From the NCBI RefSeq assembly GCF_051195215.1, contig NZ_JBNAZM010000015.1, positions 1 to 64,000 of the forward strand: a DNA stretch of 64,000 nt, written 5' to 3'. Position 1 is the first letter of the stretch, and each line of letters opens with the position of its first letter. The notes under the pieces are model-generated. The model did no database searches and was not told where the DNA came from. It was given only the letters and a program-made list of their open reading frames with translations. Below, piece after piece: positions 1 to 8,310 of this stretch. The position numbers and the translations under genes are program-made. The stretch is from Arhodomonas sp051195215. Its GTDB lineage: Bacteria; Pseudomonadota; Gammaproteobacteria; Nitrococcales; Nitrococcaceae.

Positions 1-76
1 CACGTCCGGTTCGGAAGGCGGGTCGCAGAAACCCAGCCGGTGAAAACCGGCCAGGGCGCTGCGACCCGACCCTTAC
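1..76 (+). mobile_element. 3' end of a group II intron (part of domain V and domain VI)
   Basis: The first bases (CACGTCCGGTTC) match the 3' strand of a bacterial group II intron domain V. A domain VI-like hairpin follows: an outer stem pairs 20-28 with 59-67, a short ccc/ggg stem lies inside it, and an inner 6-bp stem (36-41 with 46-51) is closed by a GAAA tetraloop. Group II introns end in AY; candidate ends are the GAC at 68-70 or the TAC at 74-76. Directly downstream, a transposase frame resumes in mid-protein, as expected if the intron sits inside the transposase gene. The intron's reverse transcriptase would lie left of the window. The structure is read directly; the family call follows from motif knowledge, and the exact 3' splice site is uncertain. 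Confidence 0.72.
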
Positions 77-781
77 ACCAAGCTGCCCACGATCCAGCGC
101 GGGGTCTATCTCAACCTCTACCAGGTGCTGGATCTGTTCAGCCGCTACCCGGTCGCCTGGATGATCAGCGGCAAGGAGAATGCGGCGTTGGCGCGGCATC
201 TGTTCGAGCACGCCTTCCAGGCCCATGGCATCGAAGCGGGCACGCTGGTGATCCATCAGGACCGCGGCGCACCGATGATTGCCCACAGCTACCGCGACTT
301 TCTCGATGCCTACGGCGTGCGCCGCAGTTACTCCCGACCCCGGGTCTCCAACGACAACCCCTACAGCGAGGCGCAATTCAAGACTCTGAAGTACACGCCC
401 GGCTATCCGGGCCGATTCGATGACATCGACCATGCCCGGGCCTGGATGAGCGGCTTCACCGCCGAGTACAAACACCGGCCCCACGAGGGGCTGGCCTTCT
501 ACACACCGGCCGATGTTTTCGAGGGACGGGTGGACGCTGTCCATGCCAGACGACAGGCCGCCATCGATGCCTACTACGCCGAATACCCGCAGCGTTTCCC
601 GAAGGGGCCGCCGGCCGCAAGCCGGCCCCCCAAAAGAGTCTGCATCAACCCGGACGACGGCATCACTTCTCCGGCCGGTGGCCTGCTGACTGATTCGGGC
701 GCCTGTGAGCGCGCCAATCCTCCGGTCAGCACCGCGAACATTGATGAGCAAACCGATCGCTCACTGTCGGATAAAGGTTGA
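77..781 (+). CDS. IS3-type (rve integrase core) transposase, 3' exon only
   Basis: This is the C-terminal part of a DDE transposase with an rve integrase core. The frame starts in mid-domain at the sequence TKLPTIQRGVYLNLY, which in intact relatives follows a WDI tripeptide. The catalytic triad is visible: Asp in VLDLFSRY, Asp in HQDRGAPM, and Glu in NPYSEAQFKTLKY. The first usable Met would be at 125, but it lies inside the catalytic fold, so no complete protein begins here. The 5' part must lie beyond the group II intron that ends just upstream. If the intron splices, the transposase mRNA could be restored. The tail after KRVCINPDDG is low-complexity. I could not define a terminal inverted repeat; the element probably ends soon after 781. 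Confidence 0.8.
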   Translation, partial: TKLPTIQRGVYLNLYQVLDLFSRYPVAWMISGKENAALARHLFEHAFQAHGIEAGTLVIHQDRGAPMIAHSYRDFLDAYGVRRSYSRPRVSNDNPYSEAQFKTLKYTPGYPGRFDDIDHARAWMSGFTAEYKHRPHEGLAFYTPADVFEGRVDAVHARRQAAIDAYYAEYPQRFPKGPPAASRPPKRVCINPDDGITSPAGGLLTDSGACERANPPVSTANIDEQTDRSLSDKG

Positions 782-1117
782 CACATTCCGATGGGCTGGA
801 TATATACGGAAAAACAGCAAGGTACGGAGCGCCTTGTGCGATGCCGCAGTACCTACAATGACCACGTTATACGGAACGGCCTTTGTCCCAGCAATTGGAA
901 GGAGGAAATGGAACTCGGATGGGCTTATCCTAATTGATAGGGGAATGAGACTGCCGCGGGCACAGGTATTGACCTGTGCCCATAGCCTATTGACGGGATG
1001 AGGTTTCAGTCTCCAGACTTAGGTGACTCGACGCCCGCAGAACAGAAGTCATCTGACGATAGCAAGCCTGCGAAGCGCTACCGTTCCGATAGACTCAAGA
1101 CATATTTGATTTAGCGG
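782..1117. other. intergenic region without a supported gene
   Basis: About 336 bases lie between the transposase stop and the convergent membrane-protein gene. I see no conserved reading frame. A 9-codon frame with a good ribosome-binding site (aaggagg) starts at 908, but it has no recognisable product. The only structure of note is a perfect hairpin at 958-981. Confidence 0.5.
958..981. repeat. perfect 10-bp hairpin, function unknown
   Basis: Bases 958-967 (gggcacaggt) are the exact reverse complement of 972-981, with an ATTG loop. There is no T-run on either side, so it does not look like an intrinsic terminator. It could be an IS end structure or a protein-binding palindrome. Confidence 0.4.
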
Positions 1118-3028
1118 TCACTGGTGTGCAGTAGCGCTTTCGATACTCGGCGTGCGTTCGGAAACCTGAGCGGCTTCCCCGGTCACCGCATCATGGCGAG
1201 ACACGACTTCGGCGGCCAGCTCAAGCGCCCTGCGCAACCGTTTCCCTTTGATGGCACTTTCCAGCGCCATCACCGACGCTACCAGCAGCATGTGCTCGAT
1301 ACTGACATCTGCTCGTACTGCGCCCGCTCGCTGCTTCGCCGCCAGTGTCTCCGTCAGCATATGCCTATGCATTCGCAAGAGCGCAGGCTCACCCCCCAGC
1401 GGCTCTATACTCCAGTTAGTCCAGGTCAGGCAGATTGGCTGGTCATGGTCGCCCAAGACCCAATTCGCGCGGTTTGTTAGCGCGGGATTACGCAAGACGA
1501 GCGGCAGGTCGGCGATCACGTCACGCACACTTGCCCAGCGCTCCTGCAAGGATGCCAGAGCCGTTTCCTCATCCGGCGAGTCCGCTGCAGCATGCATCTG
1601 CCCAAACGCACGGGGACCAAGCCGGTCTGTTGCCAACTGGTGCGTTCGTAGGTACGCCTCCACCAGCTCCTCTCCGGGGGAGAACGCCCACACATCCAGT
1701 AACGCCTCGACCTCCAGTGCATTCCACTGTTCGGCGCCCGGACGCCGCCACGCCCCTCCCTTGAACACCAGAAGCCGATTATTTCCCACGAAGGTCTCAC
1801 CGAGGTAACGGGGAGCGCCGGGAATCTCCTCGGGATACGTCGCGAGCAGATATGCCTCATGCGCCGCGCGCAACGGGTGGCGCTTATAATACTTGACGAA
1901 ATAGTATTCCGGCTTATTCGTCGTCCAAGCGTCCAGAAAAACAACCCCTGGGACACCGCTATCAACCCAACGGGAATGCAGGTCCGGAACATCCTGACTC
2001 AACGCGTTGCTCACTGCCTTTGGCAGCCAGACATTTCGACGTGCCGGCTCCAGCTCATCCGGCACCCCCTCCTGCTCGGGGACATACTGTACAGAAGCGA
2101 AAAACAATGCCTGGAGCCGCATTCTGTTGTTCGCGAGATAGCTCAGCCCCCGTAACAGGCTCCCCATCTGCTGCAGCAGCTGCCGCGTGAGGACGATGCT
2201 TGCAACTGCCATGAGCGGATGCAGTCCACCGACAGCCATCAATTGCGTCAATAGCAGCGTAAAGAAAACTAGGAAGTTGATTGAGGTCAGAACACCACAG
2301 GCGGATCCGAAACGGTTTTCGAAGGCATTGGCCAATACTCTTGAAACCGTGCCGCGCATGGCGAGTAAACCGGCTATCAGCAGGTACTCGGCCACTGCCA
2401 TCGCAGTGAAGGCCAAGTAAAGAGTGCTATCGAGCACCATACCCAACGCCAAGAACAACGTGACCTGGAATACGGCAGATAGCACTTCGGCCACACGATG
2501 GCAGCCCCGATGAGCCAACTCATCTTGATCAGCAAAAACATGTAGCTTACGCGTATCCGCCTGGGCGCGGGCCGCAGCGGCGGCCAATGCCGTGCTAGCC
2601 GCCCACCTGCACGCATGAAACAAGCCATAGCTGGCGATAGCTCCCGCAGCAATACCGGCTATGAAGGCATCCTTGTTTGCCGGAGTGACTACAGGGGCGA
2701 GAAACGCCGGTACACCAGGTCGTGCTACCAGTAGGAGGATCTTGATCGGGAGCATGAACGCGAGCAGCGTGAACACTTGGCTCGCGGACAGCGCCGCGAC
2801 ACCGAACGCGATCTGCAGTGGTGCGATACGGCACATGGTCCGCGCTAGCTGGTACAGCCAATGCAACTGTTCCCCGGTGATACGGAACAGATTCAGGCGC
2901 GTCCCCCCGTGTATATCGACAGACATCTCGTTTACCCAGCTGCGAACCGCACCAGTCGCCGAATAACTGATCGTATCACCCACCCGCAATGCGAGCACTC
3001 GACCGCTCCAGCGGGCCCCTACCAGCAT
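1118..3028 (-). CDS. ABC-exporter-like membrane domain fused to a degenerate kinase-like domain
   Basis: The protein has 636 residues. Roughly residues 65-300 hold about six hydrophobic segments in the arrangement of an ABC exporter transmembrane domain, but no Walker A, signature or Walker B motif follows. The C-terminal half (about 340-600) resembles a phosphotransferase/APH fold: a Lys in YYFVKYYKR, a Glu in AAHEAYLL, and a catalytic-loop-like stretch ALTNRANWVLGDHDQP followed by LTWTNW. The usual His and Asp of the HxD loop and the Asp of the IDW-type motif appear to be replaced, so it may be a pseudokinase. Position beside glycosyltransferases suggests a polysaccharide-related role, but no function can be assigned. 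The start is uncertain; a Met about 34 codons in (2926) is an alternative. Confidence 0.6.
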   Translation of the reverse strand: MLVGARWSGRVLALRVGDTISYSATGAVRSWVNEMSVDIHGGTRLNLFRITGEQLHWLYQLARTMCRIAPLQIAFGVAALSASQVFTLLAFMLPIKILLLVARPGVPAFLAPVVTPANKDAFIAGIAAGAIASYGLFHACRWAASTALAAAAARAQADTRKLHVFADQDELAHRGCHRVAEVLSAVFQVTLFLALGMVLDSTLYLAFTAMAVAEYLLIAGLLAMRGTVSRVLANAFENRFGSACGVLTSINFLVFFTLLLTQLMAVGGLHPLMAVASIVLTRQLLQQMGSLLRGLSYLANNRMRLQALFFASVQYVPEQEGVPDELEPARRNVWLPKAVSNALSQDVPDLHSRWVDSGVPGVVFLDAWTTNKPEYYFVKYYKRHPLRAAHEAYLLATYPEEIPGAPRYLGETFVGNNRLLVFKGGAWRRPGAEQWNALEVEALLDVWAFSPGEELVEAYLRTHQLATDRLGPRAFGQMHAAADSPDEETALASLQERWASVRDVIADLPLVLRNPALTNRANWVLGDHDQPICLTWTNWSIEPLGGEPALLRMHRHMLTETLAAKQRAGAVRADVSIEHMLLVASVMALESAIKGKRLRRALELAAEVVSRHDAVTGEAAQVSERTPSIESATAHQ

Positions 3029-3160
3029 TGGTTAGCATGGACTACGCTCCCTTGGCGATCACCCGCCGCCCGTCGAGTAAGGCTCATGGAGCAGCGACCC
3101 ACACAGACCCGCACGACGCACGACTTGAGCCGCATCACTCCGAGCCACGGGTGCCAGCTA

Positions 3161-4309
3161 TTAACGCTGGCCCCGTACGATCTTCCGCATAAGATCACGA
3201 AAATGATCGGCAGAGAAGAGCGCGGCACGAGCTTCGCAGGCCTGTCGCATCCCTCTGACGTCAGACGGCGACAGCTGCTGCACGGCACACACCACATCGT
3301 CTATGCTGGGCTCCGCTGGTATCAGCAAGCCCGTCTCCTCGTGAACCACGGTCTCGAGCAGCCCGCCTTCAGCGACCCCGATCACCGGTTTACCCGCCGC
3401 CATCGACTCGACGGGTGACATGCCAAAGTCTTCGTCCCTGGGAATATAGACCGTGGCCCGGGCACCGCCGACGAGCGCACGCAACCTTTCACCATCGCAC
3501 CAGCCGACGAACGTAATATTCGGAGCGTCCGCGGCAAGCCTGCGCACGCGCACCTCGTCGCTACCGCCGGAGGCGACTACCAACCGCTTGTCGGGCATTC
3601 TGCGAAAAGCTTCGACCACCAGGTCGACCCGCTTGTATGGCTCCAACCTCGCAGTGGAGAGGTAATAGTCGCCCTCTTCCCGCCACTGGTAACTGTCGAC
3701 ATCGCAGGGCGGATAAACCACCTCGGCGTCTCGCGCCAGATAGCGACGGATACGCGCCCGTACGTTCTCGGAATTTGCCACCAACGTGTCCATCCGGGCC
3801 ATCGCCGCCTCGAATTGCGGCTGCACATAGCGTATCAGGGCTGCCAGGAACGGCCGCTGCCATGGGGACAACGACTGCATGTAGTACGCCCGCAAGTCGT
3901 AGATGAACCGCGGAATCGTATGACAATAGTAGACGTTAAGCGCATTCGGATGATGGCGGACTGCCACAGGTGCAGTCGTTCCGCTATACACAATCCAGTC
4001 GTACTCTCCGCCCCGCGCGGGGTGTCTACGAAAGGCACGTAGCCCACTGATGGTCCGCCAAACAGGATGATGCACCGCTGTGCCGAGCTCGGTTAACCCG
4101 GTGCCCGTAAGCATCTCGTCCGGAAATGCCGCCACATCGCGAAAGGCGCAATAAAGCTCTGCCCGAAAATCCCGGGCAAGCTGCAGCGTGACCTGTTCTG
4201 CACCGCCACGCACGTACAGCGCATCATAGAGCACAGCCCCTCGCCGCTCGCCAGGAGCTATCCGCTGCCCTTTCACCGCCAAGCTATCACCTGAGCTCAA
4301 CGTATACAC
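3161..4309 (-). CDS. GT4-family glycosyltransferase
   Basis: This 382-residue protein has a GT-B fold and transfers a sugar from a nucleotide donor, most likely to a growing glycan at the cytoplasmic face. The N-terminal domain includes a glycine-rich VRGGAEQV loop. The C-terminal donor-binding domain carries RLEPYKRVD and the EDFGMSPVESMAAGKPVI motif, the E-x7-E signature of GT4 retaining enzymes. It is transcribed divergently from the APS reductase gene and lies 132 bases upstream of the membrane/pseudokinase fusion, probably in the same unit. Donor and acceptor cannot be read from sequence. The start at 4309 leaves about 20 residues before the first strand; a later start is possible. Confidence 0.85.
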   Translation of the reverse strand: MYTLSSGDSLAVKGQRIAPGERRGAVLYDALYVRGGAEQVTLQLARDFRAELYCAFRDVAAFPDEMLTGTGLTELGTAVHHPVWRTISGLRAFRRHPARGGEYDWIVYSGTTAPVAVRHHPNALNVYYCHTIPRFIYDLRAYYMQSLSPWQRPFLAALIRYVQPQFEAAMARMDTLVANSENVRARIRRYLARDAEVVYPPCDVDSYQWREEGDYYLSTARLEPYKRVDLVVEAFRRMPDKRLVVASGGSDEVRVRRLAADAPNITFVGWCDGERLRALVGGARATVYIPRDEDFGMSPVESMAAGKPVIGVAEGGLLETVVHEETGLLIPAEPSIDDVVCAVQQLSPSDVRGMRQACEARAALFSADHFRDLMRKIVRGQR

Positions 4310-4484
4310 CTAAGGCTCCCTCGACACGAAGGGGATCGCTTGCCGACACCGAATACACACCGTACGCGCCGTCGGATGCTCGCCGCAGCAATGGCGGGCG
4401 GCGTATTCTAGTCTCCGTGCGACGCGCCTGCTACTATCACGGGCCCTGCCTGGATCAGGAACCGCCCACAGATCGCGAGGACTC

Positions 4485-5195
4485 ATGAACCCACGAGGCC
4501 AGGACGCACTGCGCTCCGCGGAAACCAAGGCAGAGTGGATTCTGCAACGCTTCGAGGCGTACAGTGCCGAAGACAAGCGCCTCTTCGCCACGTCTTCGTT
4601 TCAAACTCAGAGTCTTCCACTGCTACATATCCTATCGCGTAGCCGAATCGCGGTACCGGTGGTGTTCCTGAACACCGGCTATCTGTTTCCGGAAACGTTA
4701 CGGTTTCGCGACCAGCTGGTGCAGCGGCTGGGCCTTCAGCTGGTCGACCTCAGGCCGAACCTCCCGAAGTCGGAGCAGCGAACGCCGGACGGCAAGCTGC
4801 TGTTTGCAGCGAACCCGGACAAATGCTGCCACATCAATAAGGTCGAGCCGCTTGACCCCTATCTAAGCGCCTACGATGTCTGGATCAGCGGCGTCAGGGC
4901 AGATCAGAGCAGTACGAGAGCCGGCTTCGAATTCGAGCAACAGGGGCCGCATGAGACCGTGCGCTTCCACCCGATGCTCGACTGGAACGCACGCGAGGTG
5001 CACGCCTACAGAGTGGCGCACGAGCTTCCCGCCCACCCACTTGAGAGTCAGGGCTACCTCAGCATCGGTTGCATGCCCTGCACGATGCCCTACACCGCAA
5101 CCCTTAATGAACGTGGCGGCCGCTGGAGTGGCCAGTCCAAGACCGAGTGCGGATTGCACACGGAACTCGCATCAACGCAAGAGAACCAGGCATGA
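4485..5195 (+). CDS. cysH: assimilatory adenylylsulfate (APS) reductase, CysH type with Fe-S cysteines
   Basis: The enzyme reduces adenylylsulfate to sulfite, using thioredoxin. It has 236 residues. The ATSSFQTQS loop near residue 35 is the adenylyl-binding motif of this family. The paired cysteines CC (114-115) and CxxC (196-199) are the [4Fe-4S] ligands that mark APS-type rather than PAPS-type reductases. The C-terminal ECGLH holds the catalytic Cys222. The start follows a GAGGA box a few bases away. The stop overlaps the next gene's start as ATGA, so the two are translationally coupled. Its position in a polysaccharide locus with a UDP-sulfoquinovose synthase suggests it supplies sulfite for sulfonation; ordinary cysteine synthesis is the alternative. 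Confidence 0.88.
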   Translation: MNPRGQDALRSAETKAEWILQRFEAYSAEDKRLFATSSFQTQSLPLLHILSRSRIAVPVVFLNTGYLFPETLRFRDQLVQRLGLQLVDLRPNLPKSEQRTPDGKLLFAANPDKCCHINKVEPLDPYLSAYDVWISGVRADQSSTRAGFEFEQQGPHETVRFHPMLDWNAREVHAYRVAHELPAHPLESQGYLSIGCMPCTMPYTATLNERGGRWSGQSKTECGLHTELASTQENQA

Positions 5196-6109
5196 AAGTA
5201 GTCGTGACCGGCGCAGCCGGCTACATCGGATGGAGTGTCGTCAACGCCCTCATTGACCGCGAAGCGGTCACGGAAGTGGCTGTTTACGACAACTTCTCCC
5301 GCCGCAACTACGGCCTGCTGCTTACCGGCAAGCGTCCCGGCTACGAAAAGCTCTCCGTCAACGTGGACGACATCCTGAACTCGCGGGGACTACGCACTGT
5401 ATTCAGCGGCGCGGACTGCGTATGTCACCTGGCCGCCCTCGCACCTTCGCCATATAGCGACGATCACCCCCACTCGTTCGACCAGGTCAATCACTGGGGC
5501 ACGGCGGAGGTATGCTACGCCACAGAAGACGAAAACGTCCCCCGTATCGTCTACGTCAGCAGCGGTGCCGTCTATGGCTTTGGCGACAGCCCATTCGATG
5601 TGAGCGTCGACCCCATGCCGGCAACAGCGTACGGCACCTCCAAACTTGCGGGAGAGCGGCACGTCGACCGCCTCTCGGATAGCCGCGACGCCGTCATCCT
5701 GCGGGCGGGCACCGTCTACGGACTGAACCCAGTCGCACGTTTCGACACGTTCCTGAACCGGTTCGTCCTCGATGCCGCACTAGGCCGGCCGGTACAGGTT
5801 CACGGCAGCGGCGAACAATCCCGGCCCGTGATCCACGTCGAGCGTCTTGCCGACGTTATCACCGCCGCAATCCTTGGCGAGGTCGGGACCGGACGCTACG
5901 ATGCAGTTGACGAGAATGCCACCGTCAACGCAGCCGTGGATGCCCTGCGCAGCCACACGGAGAAGCTGGAGGTCATCCACATGAGCCAACAGGAGCGGTT
6001 GCGAGACCTGAAGATGCGGCCGGACACCAAGATACAGAGTGTAAGCGGCACGACCCACGCGGTCGCTTCCGAACTCCCGCAAATGCTCGACCAGGTCGCG
6101 TTGAAGTAA
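5192..6109 (+). CDS. NAD-dependent epimerase/dehydratase (extended SDR)
   Basis: This nucleotide-sugar SDR has 305 residues. The NAD-binding loop GAAGYIG is at residues 7-13. The catalytic Ser/Tyr/Lys are visible as VYVSSGAVYG and YGTSKLAGE. The chosen ATG at 5192 overlaps the APS reductase stop (ATGA) and places the Rossmann strand KVVVTG at the very N-terminus; an upstream Met at 5147 would add 15 residues inside cysH and is unlikely. The substrate is unknown. Related enzymes act as UDP-glucose 4-epimerases, dehydratases or C4-reductases. The gene ends convergently with the long minus-strand operon, 71 bases away. Confidence 0.82.
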   Translation: MKVVVTGAAGYIGWSVVNALIDREAVTEVAVYDNFSRRNYGLLLTGKRPGYEKLSVNVDDILNSRGLRTVFSGADCVCHLAALAPSPYSDDHPHSFDQVNHWGTAEVCYATEDENVPRIVYVSSGAVYGFGDSPFDVSVDPMPATAYGTSKLAGERHVDRLSDSRDAVILRAGTVYGLNPVARFDTFLNRFVLDAALGRPVQVHGSGEQSRPVIHVERLADVITAAILGEVGTGRYDAVDENATVNAAVDALRSHTEKLEVIHMSQQERLRDLKMRPDTKIQSVSGTTHAVASELPQMLDQVALK

Positions 6110-6180
6110 CGAACCGAAATCCGGCCACATTGTCCCGGTAACGACTACGACACTATCCGGCGCTCACCCGACTCCGTACG

Positions 6181-8310
6181 TTATTCAAGCAGGTGATCAA
6201 GCTCGGACCGACCCCCCACGGTCGCCGAACGCCGCTTGAGCTCGCTGTCATCGGCACGCCAAGTATGCCGACTCTTGTCCCCTTGCCGAAGGGCAGCGAA
6301 ACCGTAGATGCTCGAGAGATACACGCGTAAGCCAGCAGCTTTGCAGCGTCTCATGAACTCCGTATCCACTGACGCCCGGAGCTGCTCGGAAAAGGGCTCG
6401 CGTGTTATTGACTCACGCCGTCCCGAGATAGTGGCCCCACACATGTGAGGGACCTCCTCACAGCCGTACAGGTGCTGCGCGTTCAATGCGCCTCCCCGAC
6501 GGATTAGCAGGTTTTCCGCTTCGAGGTAAACGAACGCCGTCGGCTTTCCAAAGATATCCGCTTCTACCCCGCGCAGCTCCAGCATCATGTCCGCAACGTA
6601 GTGCGGACCATAGAAATCGTCGTCATCCATCTTGAACCAGTAACGGCCGTTCGAACGGCGAATCCCCAGGTTCAGACAGGCGCCAATATTATGCTCCCCA
6701 TGGACCCGGATCACCTGCACCGCGGGATCCGCACGCAGTGCTTCCAGGCTGTCTTCCTGACCCTCCTCAACGTCCGTGTTCACGAGTACGACCCATTCCT
6801 TGTTGGGATAGCTCTGCGCACGGAATACCTGATGCGCCGCTGGAAGATAGTCAGGCCGCTTGGTTGGCGTGATGACGCTTACCGGAGGGAACTCCTCCCA
6901 GTCATTATCGATACCGGTCAACCGGCAGATCTCTCTGAGACGGTGTACATAGGTGTGTTCGGACAGAACAATCCGCCTTGCCCACAACGCGGCAAGCTCG
7001 GTACCGTGTCTATCCTCCAGCAGCTCTCCGCACAGCTTGGTAATCTCTTTCTCACTGCCAGCGCGCGCCACCACACCTTCCGGCAGGTACGGATTGGGTG
7101 AGCCAAGCCACATGACGCGCGCACCACATGCCGCCGCTTCCATCGCCCGCACTGCCTGGGTCAACGGTGAAGACAGCGAGCGTTCCGTCATCAGAACGAG
7201 GCGGTACTCCCTGAGTGCCGTAAGCAACCCGCGATAGGAAATATTGCCGAGAATGCTCGACTCCAGGGCAGGCAAGTCATCGAGCTTGTTCGCAACGAAG
7301 CGGTATCGCGACTCCACGACGCGCAGACCGTGCTTGATCAACTTTTCGAGGTAACTGAACGATTCGGGCCATTCCAACGCGTCCGCCCAACCATCGAAGA
7401 GCACGGATCCCGCCCGGCTACGCGGCCCATCCCCCGCCGGCCGGGCCGGGTTGTGCAATGCCGGCTGCACCGCCGGCGGCAAATGCCGAACGCGGGAATT
7501 CTCCACGACAGCACCGTAGTGCTCAGCGCTCTTCGGATCGGCGGCGAAAATGAAATCAAAGTGTTGCGCAACGGGTTCGAACAGTTCGCAATGAGTGTGG
7601 TGATGCGTATCCCAAAAACACGCAGGAATGCCCCTCTCTTGGCAAAACGCCACGAGGCGCTGCAACTCCCCGCCTTCACCACCGGCAACCGCTTCCGCCC
7701 AATCGCCGTGGCTGAAACGCCAACCCGCCTCAACGATGACAAGATCCGGCCGGTGCTCCGCAAGCTGGGTCTCCCAGGCCTCCGGCTTAAGCGGAAGAAG
7801 CTCGGCGTCCCAGTCGAGGCACTCGAACAAATGCTCCGAAACGACACAACCGATCTTTAGCGACGTGCTACGGGTTTCGCGGACGGGGGAATACGCCTTA
7901 TACGCATCGCACCAGTGCTCCTCGATACCAGGCTGAAGATACCGCCGCGTATTCTCCGGAACCGCCAATCCTGATGGCCCCGCCTCACCATATGGCCCCT
8001 CCGCGCGCGAGGAACGCAGGTAATCACGTACAAGCCGATGCAGGTCGACCGGCAGTCGCCTACCCTTACGCCACGGCGACACGAGCGCTTCAACAAGGAG
8101 GTTGCCCAAACGGAACGAGACGGACTGGCGCGTAGCGGCCAACTCACCTCGGAGCTTGACGATGAGCTCACGATTTCGCCGATCGAATTCCGCGTTGCCA
8201 GTCGAGTCTCCATCACGGGTTTCCGCGGTTCCCTTGTGTTTACCACCCTCGGACGGACGCTCCCCCCCTCGGTTCCACTCGCTCGACGCCGACTGTTCCG
8301 TACGCTTCAA
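6181..8310 (-). CDS. two-domain glycosyltransferase: CgeB-like GT-B half plus GT2 half
   Basis: The protein has 709 residues from a TTG start. Residues about 45-100 form a charged, probably helical module containing SVSFRLG and ending in a basic/hydrophobic tail. Residues about 150-470 are a CgeB/DUF3880-like GT-B region (DLVIVEAGW, ESRYRF, TERSLSSP). From about 476 a GT2 GT-A domain follows, with PPVSVITPTKRP and the metal-binding DDDD at 562-565. The start is chosen because a perfect GGAGGT lies 5 bases before TTG at 8310, and this TTG overlaps the upstream stop as TTGA; the ATG at 8340 has no such signal. It shares its architecture with the twin genes at 14829 and 16743. This is the last gene of the long minus-strand operon. 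Confidence 0.82.
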   Translation of the reverse strand: MKRTEQSASSEWNRGGERPSEGGKHKGTAETRDGDSTGNAEFDRRNRELIVKLRGELAATRQSVSFRLGNLLVEALVSPWRKGRRLPVDLHRLVRDYLRSSRAEGPYGEAGPSGLAVPENTRRYLQPGIEEHWCDAYKAYSPVRETRSTSLKIGCVVSEHLFECLDWDAELLPLKPEAWETQLAEHRPDLVIVEAGWRFSHGDWAEAVAGGEGGELQRLVAFCQERGIPACFWDTHHHTHCELFEPVAQHFDFIFAADPKSAEHYGAVVENSRVRHLPPAVQPALHNPARPAGDGPRSRAGSVLFDGWADALEWPESFSYLEKLIKHGLRVVESRYRFVANKLDDLPALESSILGNISYRGLLTALREYRLVLMTERSLSSPLTQAVRAMEAAACGARVMWLGSPNPYLPEGVVARAGSEKEITKLCGELLEDRHGTELAALWARRIVLSEHTYVHRLREICRLTGIDNDWEEFPPVSVITPTKRPDYLPAAHQVFRAQSYPNKEWVVLVNTDVEEGQEDSLEALRADPAVQVIRVHGEHNIGACLNLGIRRSNGRYWFKMDDDDFYGPHYVADMMLELRGVEADIFGKPTAFVYLEAENLLIRRGGALNAQHLYGCEEVPHMCGATISGRRESITREPFSEQLRASVDTEFMRRCKAAGLRVYLSSIYGFAALRQGDKSRHTWRADDSELKRRSATVGGRSELDHLLE

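Noticed and set aside
750..790. Right terminal inverted repeat of the IS element
   Set aside because: A possible end near 780-785 exists, but the left end is outside the window, so no inverted repeat can be verified.
705..1001. 98-codon frame after the transposase
   Set aside because: It starts inside the transposase gene, has no family signal, and its composition looks random.
4310..4591. Minus-strand frame between the GT4 and APS reductase genes
   Set aside because: It overlaps the 5' end of cysH on the opposite strand and has no motif; the space is better read as a divergent promoter region.
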